A stretch of 64,000 nt of DNA, from NCBI RefSeq assembly GCF_900187455.1, contig NZ_FYDX01000005.1, forward strand, positions 62,001-126,000. Direction: 5' to 3'. A program made the translations under genes and the position numbers. A model generated the notes under the pieces. It made no database searches. It saw only the letters and a program-made list of their open reading frames with translations, and was not told the DNA's origin. This document shows, in pieces, positions 60,655 through 64,000 of this stretch (its first letter is position 1; the number at the start of each line of letters is the position of its first letter). Source of the stretch: Pseudomonas sp. Irchel 3E13. GTDB lineage: Bacteria > Pseudomonadota > Gammaproteobacteria > Pseudomonadales > Pseudomonadaceae.

Positions 60655-60990
60655 GTGGTCAATTACCTGTTGTTCTTCCTCGCGGCGGTGTTCGAGATCG
60701 CCGGTTGCTACGCCTTCTACATGTGGCTGCGCCTGGGCAAGAGCGCCTGGTGGATCGCCCCGGCGCTGCTCAGCCTGACCCTCTTCGCCCTGCTGCTGAC
60801 CCGTGTCGAGTCGGCTTACGCCGGGCGTGCCTATGCCGCCTATGGCGGAATCTATATCGTCACTTCATTGCTCTGGCTGGCGCTGGTGGAGCGCGGCCGG
60901 CCGCTGGGCAGCGACTGGATCGGCGGGTTGCTCTGTGTGGCGGGTGCGACGGTCATCCTGCTGGGGCCGAGGTTCCACAGCGCGGGCTGA
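60655..60990 (+). CDS. YnfA family (UPF0060) membrane protein
   Basis: The 111-residue protein has four helices and UPF0060 signatures: [39 protein letters not shown] and [12 protein letters not shown]. The family is related to SMR exporters and has been linked to small-molecule efflux; its substrate is uncertain. The GTG at 60655, with TTGGGGAT upstream, gives family length; the ATG at 60634 is less likely. Confidence 0.88.
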   Translation: MVNYLLFFLAAVFEIAGCYAFYMWLRLGKSAWWIAPALLSLTLFALLLTRVESAYAGRAYAAYGGIYIVTSLLWLALVERGRPLGSDWIGGLLCVAGATVILLGPRFHSAG

Positions 60991-61119
60991 TCTTGTGGGA
61001 AGAATGTGTAGGGCATTTCCGTTAGTCGCGTAGGTCGTCTCTCTTTCAAGATCAGACCATTGAAGCGGACTACCCCGACAGCCAGTCTCCGAATTCACCT
61101 TGAAATGGAGGATTCGGGA

Positions 61120-61305
61120 ATGTTGGTTATAGGACGTGAAATAGGCGAGGTCATCAACATCGGCGACGACATCAAGCTCAAGGTTCTGGCCGTGGATGGC
61201 GGGACCGTGCGTTTCGGTATCAGCGCGCCGCGTGATGTCGAGATTCATCGCGCGGAGATCTACAAGCGCCTGGCCGAGCAACTGGAGAAGGAGGCGGCCA
61301 GTTGA
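61120..61305 (+). CDS. Divergent CsrA/Rsm-family RNA-binding protein
   Basis: The 61-residue protein is a CsrA paralogue: MLVIGREIGEVINIGDDIKL, then VRFGISAPRDVEIHRAEIYK. The RNA-contact residues equivalent to CsrA Arg6 and Arg44 are present (R6, R44 in EIHRAEIY), but the first strand reads VIGRE rather than ILTRR and the tail is longer. RsmA and RsmE keep ILTRK. It may be RsmI-like, a third Rsm protein of the fluorescens group. GGAGG lies 9 bases before the ATG, and that GGA may itself be an Rsm-binding site. Confidence 0.85.
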   Translation: MLVIGREIGEVINIGDDIKLKVLAVDGGTVRFGISAPRDVEIHRAEIYKRLAEQLEKEAAS

Positions 61306-61314
61306 GCCGTCGGG

Positions 61315-61542
61315 TCAGTCGAGCAGTTCCTTGGGCACATCGTGCTTGGCCAGCAACTGGCACTGCTGGCTTTCGAGGTCGAAGAGGATGAATGCCTGAC
61401 CCTTGGCCAGCGCCTGGCGAACCCGCAGTACGCGGGTTTCCAGCGGGGTGTCGTCGCCGTTGTCGGTGCCTTCGCGGGTGACGAAATCCTCGATCAGGCG
61501 GGTCAGGGTCTCGGCTTCGAGTTGGTCGTAGGGGATCAGCAT
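61315..61542 (-). CDS. YheU family (UPF0270) protein
   Basis: The 75-residue protein begins MLIPYDQLEAETLTRLIEDF and continues VTREGTDNGDDTPLETRV, closely following YheU (UPF0270: MLIPW..L...TL..LIE.FV.REGTDYG). These are small soluble proteins of unknown function. It converges on the csrA-like gene, with 9 bases between stops. Confidence 0.9.
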   Translation of the reverse strand: MLIPYDQLEAETLTRLIEDFVTREGTDNGDDTPLETRVLRVRQALAKGQAFILFDLESQQCQLLAKHDVPKELLD

Positions 61543-61597
61543 CTGGAGCAGGCCTTGGGGGAGGGGGATGGCACATGCTACCTGTGTTTGTTCTTTC

Positions 61598-61646
61598 GGG
61601 CCTCATCGCTGAAGTGTCGGGCCGCCGAACCGCAGCGATGAGGCCC
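61598..61646. terminator. Hairpin, GGGCCTCATCGCTG type
   Basis: GGGCCTCATCGCTG (61598-61611) pairs perfectly with CAGCGATGAGGCCC (61633-61646) across a 21-base loop. It lies past the end of the peptidase gene, as a terminator would, and belongs to the same family as 36428 and 54411. Confidence 0.65.
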
Positions 61647-61656
61647 TCAATTCAAC

Positions 61657-62844
61657 TCACTGATCCCGCCTGCCCAGCACCTCCTCGACCGCCGGCACCC
61701 GCGTATCACTCTCCATCTGCGCGTCATGCTCAAGCTGATGACTGAACCGCTCCAGTGAACTCCCCGCCGGCTGCGAGTCGGCGGCGAACACCGGTGGGCT
61801 CAGCAGGTACGCGCCCAGCAATCGGCTCAGCGCCGCGAGGCTGTCGATATGGGTGCGTTCATAACCGTGAGTCGCGTCGCAACCGAAGGCCAGCAGCGCG
61901 GTGCGGATATCGTGCCCAGCGGTGATCGCCGAGTGGGCGTCGCTGAAGTAGTAGCGGAACAGGTCGCGCCGCACCGGCAGGTTGTGTTCATGGGCCAGGT
62001 GCAGCAGGTGCCGCGACAGGTGGTAGTCGTAAGGCCCGGAAGAATCCTGCATCGCCACGCTCACGGCGTGTTCGCTGGAGTGCTGGCCGGGCGCGACCGG
62101 GGCGATGTCGATGCCGACGAATTCACTGACATCCCAGGGCAGGGCGCCCGCTGCACCGGAGCCGGTTTCTTCGGTGATGGTGAACAGCGGATGGCAGTCG
62201 ATCTGCGGCTGCTGGCCGCTTTCGACAATGGCCTTGAGCGCCGCCAGCAATGCCGCGACGCCGGCTTTGTCATCCAGGTGCCGGGCGCTGATATGGCCGC
62301 TTTCGGTGAACTCGGGCAAGGGATCGAAGGCGACGAAATCACCGATGTTGATCCCCAGCGACTCGCAGTCGGCGCGGGTCGCGCAGTAGGCGTCCAGGCG
62401 CACTTCGATGTGCTCCCAGCTCACCGGCATCTGGTCGATGGCGGTGTTGAAGGCATGTCCGCTGGCCATCAGCGGCAGCACACTGCCGCGCAACACGCCG
62501 TTGTCGGTGAACACGCTGACCCGGCTGCCTTCGGCGAAACGGCTCGACCAGCAACCCACCGCCGCCAGGCCCAGGCGGCCGTTGTCTTGCAGGTTGCGTA
62601 CGCTGGCGCCGATGGTGTCCAGGTGCGCGGAGACGGCGCGGTCCGGGGAGTTCTTGCGGCCCTTGAGGGTGGCGCGGATGGTGCCGCGGCGGGTCAGTTC
62701 GAAAGGGATGCCCAGTTCTTCAAGGCGCTCGGCGACATAGCGCACGATGGTGTCGGTAAAGCCGGTGGGGCTGGGGATCGCGAGCATTTCCAGCAGGACT
62801 TTCTGCAGGTAGTTCAGGTCCGGTTCGGGTAGTGGGGCGGGCAT
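61657..62844 (-). CDS. M42-like peptidase of the NAGGN osmoprotectant locus
   Basis: The 395-residue metallopeptidase has the two-metal site of families M42/M20: SAHLDTIGASV (His, Asp), HLDDKAGVAALL (bridging Asp), TITEETGSGAAG (Glu pair) and the C-terminal THGYERTHIDSL. Together with ngg and asnO it forms the N-acetylglutaminylglutamine amide (NAGGN) system, where it may process or recycle the dipeptide. ATG 62844 is chosen because AAGGAG is 5 bases upstream; the ATG at 62862 overlaps the ngg stop. Confidence 0.88.
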   Translation of the reverse strand: MPAPLPEPDLNYLQKVLLEMLAIPSPTGFTDTIVRYVAERLEELGIPFELTRRGTIRATLKGRKNSPDRAVSAHLDTIGASVRNLQDNGRLGLAAVGCWSSRFAEGSRVSVFTDNGVLRGSVLPLMASGHAFNTAIDQMPVSWEHIEVRLDAYCATRADCESLGINIGDFVAFDPLPEFTESGHISARHLDDKAGVAALLAALKAIVESGQQPQIDCHPLFTITEETGSGAAGALPWDVSEFVGIDIAPVAPGQHSSEHAVSVAMQDSSGPYDYHLSRHLLHLAHEHNLPVRRDLFRYYFSDAHSAITAGHDIRTALLAFGCDATHGYERTHIDSLAALSRLLGAYLLSPPVFAADSQPAGSSLERFSHQLEHDAQMESDTRVPAVEEVLGRRDQ

Positions 62845-62858
62845 ACGCACTCCTTGGT

Positions 62859-64000
62859 TCATGGCGTGGGCCGGCTGTGGGGAAACAGCAGGTCGACGAA
62901 ACGTTCGGCAGTGGGTTGAGGTTCGTGGTTGGCGAGGCCAACGCGTTCATTGGCTTCGATGAACACGTACTCCGGCTGATCGGCGGCGCGGACCATCAGG
63001 TCCAGCCCGACCACCGGGATATCGAGGGCGCGGGCGGCCTGGATCGCGGCGTCGACCAGGGTCGGGTGCAATTGCACGGTGACGTCTTCAAGGCAGCCGC
63101 CGGTGTGCAGGTTGGCGGTGCGGCGGACCGCCAGGCGCTGCCCGGCGGGCAGCACGCTGTGGTAGTCGAGGCCGGCGGCGTGCAGGGTGCGCGCGGTTTC
63201 GTCGTCCAGCGGGATGCGGCTTTCGCCAGCGGTTGCGGCCTGGCGTCGACGGCTCTGGGCTTCGATCAACGCGCCGATGCTGTGCAGGCCATCGCCGATC
63301 ACCTCGGCCGGGTGGCGGATCGCCGCAGCCACCACTTCGAAACCGATCACCACGATGCGCAGATCGAGTCCTTCGTGGAAACTTTCCAGCAGCACCCGGC
63401 TGTCGAAGCGACGGGCCTGTTCGATGGCGTGGTTGAGTTCGTCGAGACTGCTCAGGTTGACGGCAACGCCGTTGCCCTGTTCGCCATCCACCGGCTTGAC
63501 CACCACCGCGCCGTGGTCTTCGAGGAAGGCCAGGTTGTCATCGGCGCTGCCCGCCAGTTGCTGGGCCGGCAGCTTCAGGCCGGCGGCTGCGAGGGTCTTG
63601 TGGGTCAGGTGTTTGTCCTGACAGAGGGTCATGCTGACGGCGCTGGTCAGGTCGCTCAGCGACTCGCGGCAACGCACCCGGCGCCCACCATGGATCAGGG
63701 TGAACAGCCCGGCATCGGCATCATCCACCTGCACATCGATGCCGCGGCGATAAGCTTCCTCGACGATGATCCGCGCGTAGGGATTGAGTCCGGCTTCGGG
63801 ACCGGGCCCGAGGAACAGCGGCTGGTTGATGCCGTTCTTGCGCTTGACCGCGAAGGTCGGCAGGTTGCGGAAGCCGAGCTTGGCGTAAAGGCGCTTGGCC
63901 TGGCGGTTGTCGTGCAGCACCGAGAGGTCGAGGTGGCTGAGCCCGCGGCTCATGAAGTGCTCGATCAGGTGGCGCACCAGCACCTCGCCGACACCTGGCC
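62859..64000 (-). CDS. ngg: N-acetylglutaminylglutamine synthetase, partial (N-terminus outside window)
   Basis: About 380 C-terminal residues are present and the frame is open at the window edge. The visible start holds the end of a GNAT acetyltransferase domain (GVGEVLVRHLIEHF, LHDNRQAKRLYAKLGF). An ATP-grasp ligase follows (VVVKPVDGEQGNGVAVNL, VVGLDLMV, YVFIEANERVG). This two-domain fusion is specific to Ngg, which makes the dipeptide precursor of the osmolyte NAGGN; the amidotransferase AsnO gene should lie beyond 64000. The ORF-internal GTG at 63983 is not the true start. Confidence 0.9.
   Translation of the reverse strand, partial: PGVGEVLVRHLIEHFMSRGLSHLDLSVLHDNRQAKRLYAKLGFRNLPTFAVKRKNGINQPLFLGPGPEAGLNPYARIIVEEAYRRGIDVQVDDADAGLFTLIHGGRRVRCRESLSDLTSAVSMTLCQDKHLTHKTLAAAGLKLPAQQLAGSADDNLAFLEDHGAVVVKPVDGEQGNGVAVNLSSLDELNHAIEQARRFDSRVLLESFHEGLDLRIVVIGFEVVAAAIRHPAEVIGDGLHSIGALIEAQSRRRQAATAGESRIPLDDETARTLHAAGLDYHSVLPAGQRLAVRRTANLHTGGCLEDVTVQLHPTLVDAAIQAARALDIPVVGLDLMVRAADQPEYVFIEANERVGLANHEPQPTAERFVDLLFPHSRPTP

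Overview
The window is a high-GC chromosomal segment of a Pseudomonas, most likely of the P. fluorescens group. Protein sequences, codon use, REP repeats (GTAGGAGCGAGCTTGCTCGCGA type) and gene order all fit. From memory, the order follows P. aeruginosa PAO1 in three blocks: cobS-MarR-MFS-gpx-fadL (PA1281-PA1289), mxtR through actP (about PA3271 down to PA3234), and the N-acetylglutaminylglutamine genes (PA3460-PA3461). I saw no prophage, transposase, CRISPR array, plasmid gene or rRNA.

Layout. 1-6 kb: the 3' end of cobS, a MarR regulator and MFS exporter sharing an operator, a periplasmic glutathione peroxidase, a LysR regulator, a FadL porin and an uncharacterised protein with a doubtful 5' end. 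6.3-7.25 kb: a gene-free stretch with a DnaA-box inverted repeat. 7.25-17.5 kb: a Sel1-like protein, rmuC, the SSS-type hybrid kinase mxtR, a TDT/SLAC1 transporter, an LplT-acyltransferase fusion, the guanidinium exporter sugE behind a guanidine-II riboswitch, and rdgC. 17.67-17.84 kb: tRNA-Val and tRNA-Asp. 17.9-25.4 kb: nitrate assimilation, with a nitrate reductase-diflavin reductase fusion and nirBD. Each transcription unit has an NtrC-like site, a sigma-54 promoter, an RNA hairpin with an AACGTC hexaloop and a terminator ahead of the coding region, which is the pattern of NtrC activation plus NasT-type (ANTAR) antitermination.

25.5-36.4 kb: a PcaQ-like regulator, a lipoprotein FKBP isomerase, a YkvA protein, an HTH/partner gene pair, two lipoproteins (one with MORN-like and ankyrin repeats) that look like an accessory insertion, a CBS-EAL-GGDEF protein, the protease prc and a quinone oxidoreductase. 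36.4-42.8 kb: a HAD phosphatase and a five-gene ABC-transporter/phosphohydrolase operon with a divergent GntR regulator. 42.8-54.4 kb: a mechanosensitive channel, apeB, an RluA-type pseudouridine synthase, minCDE, lpxL, a patatin, mlaA and its overlapping alpha/beta hydrolase. 54.4-64 kb: a GH17 glucan enzyme, a betaine-binding protein, the acetate permease operon, small membrane proteins, an SDR, a divergent CsrA paralogue, a YheU protein and the NAGGN osmoprotectant genes.

Functional links: the acetate-type sensor mxtR and the acetate permease actP both lie here; minCDE, lpxL and mlaA form an envelope and division neighbourhood; betX and the NAGGN genes serve osmoprotection. Annotation rests on reading motifs by eye. 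Gene names and PAO1 correspondences come from memory and were not checked by search.
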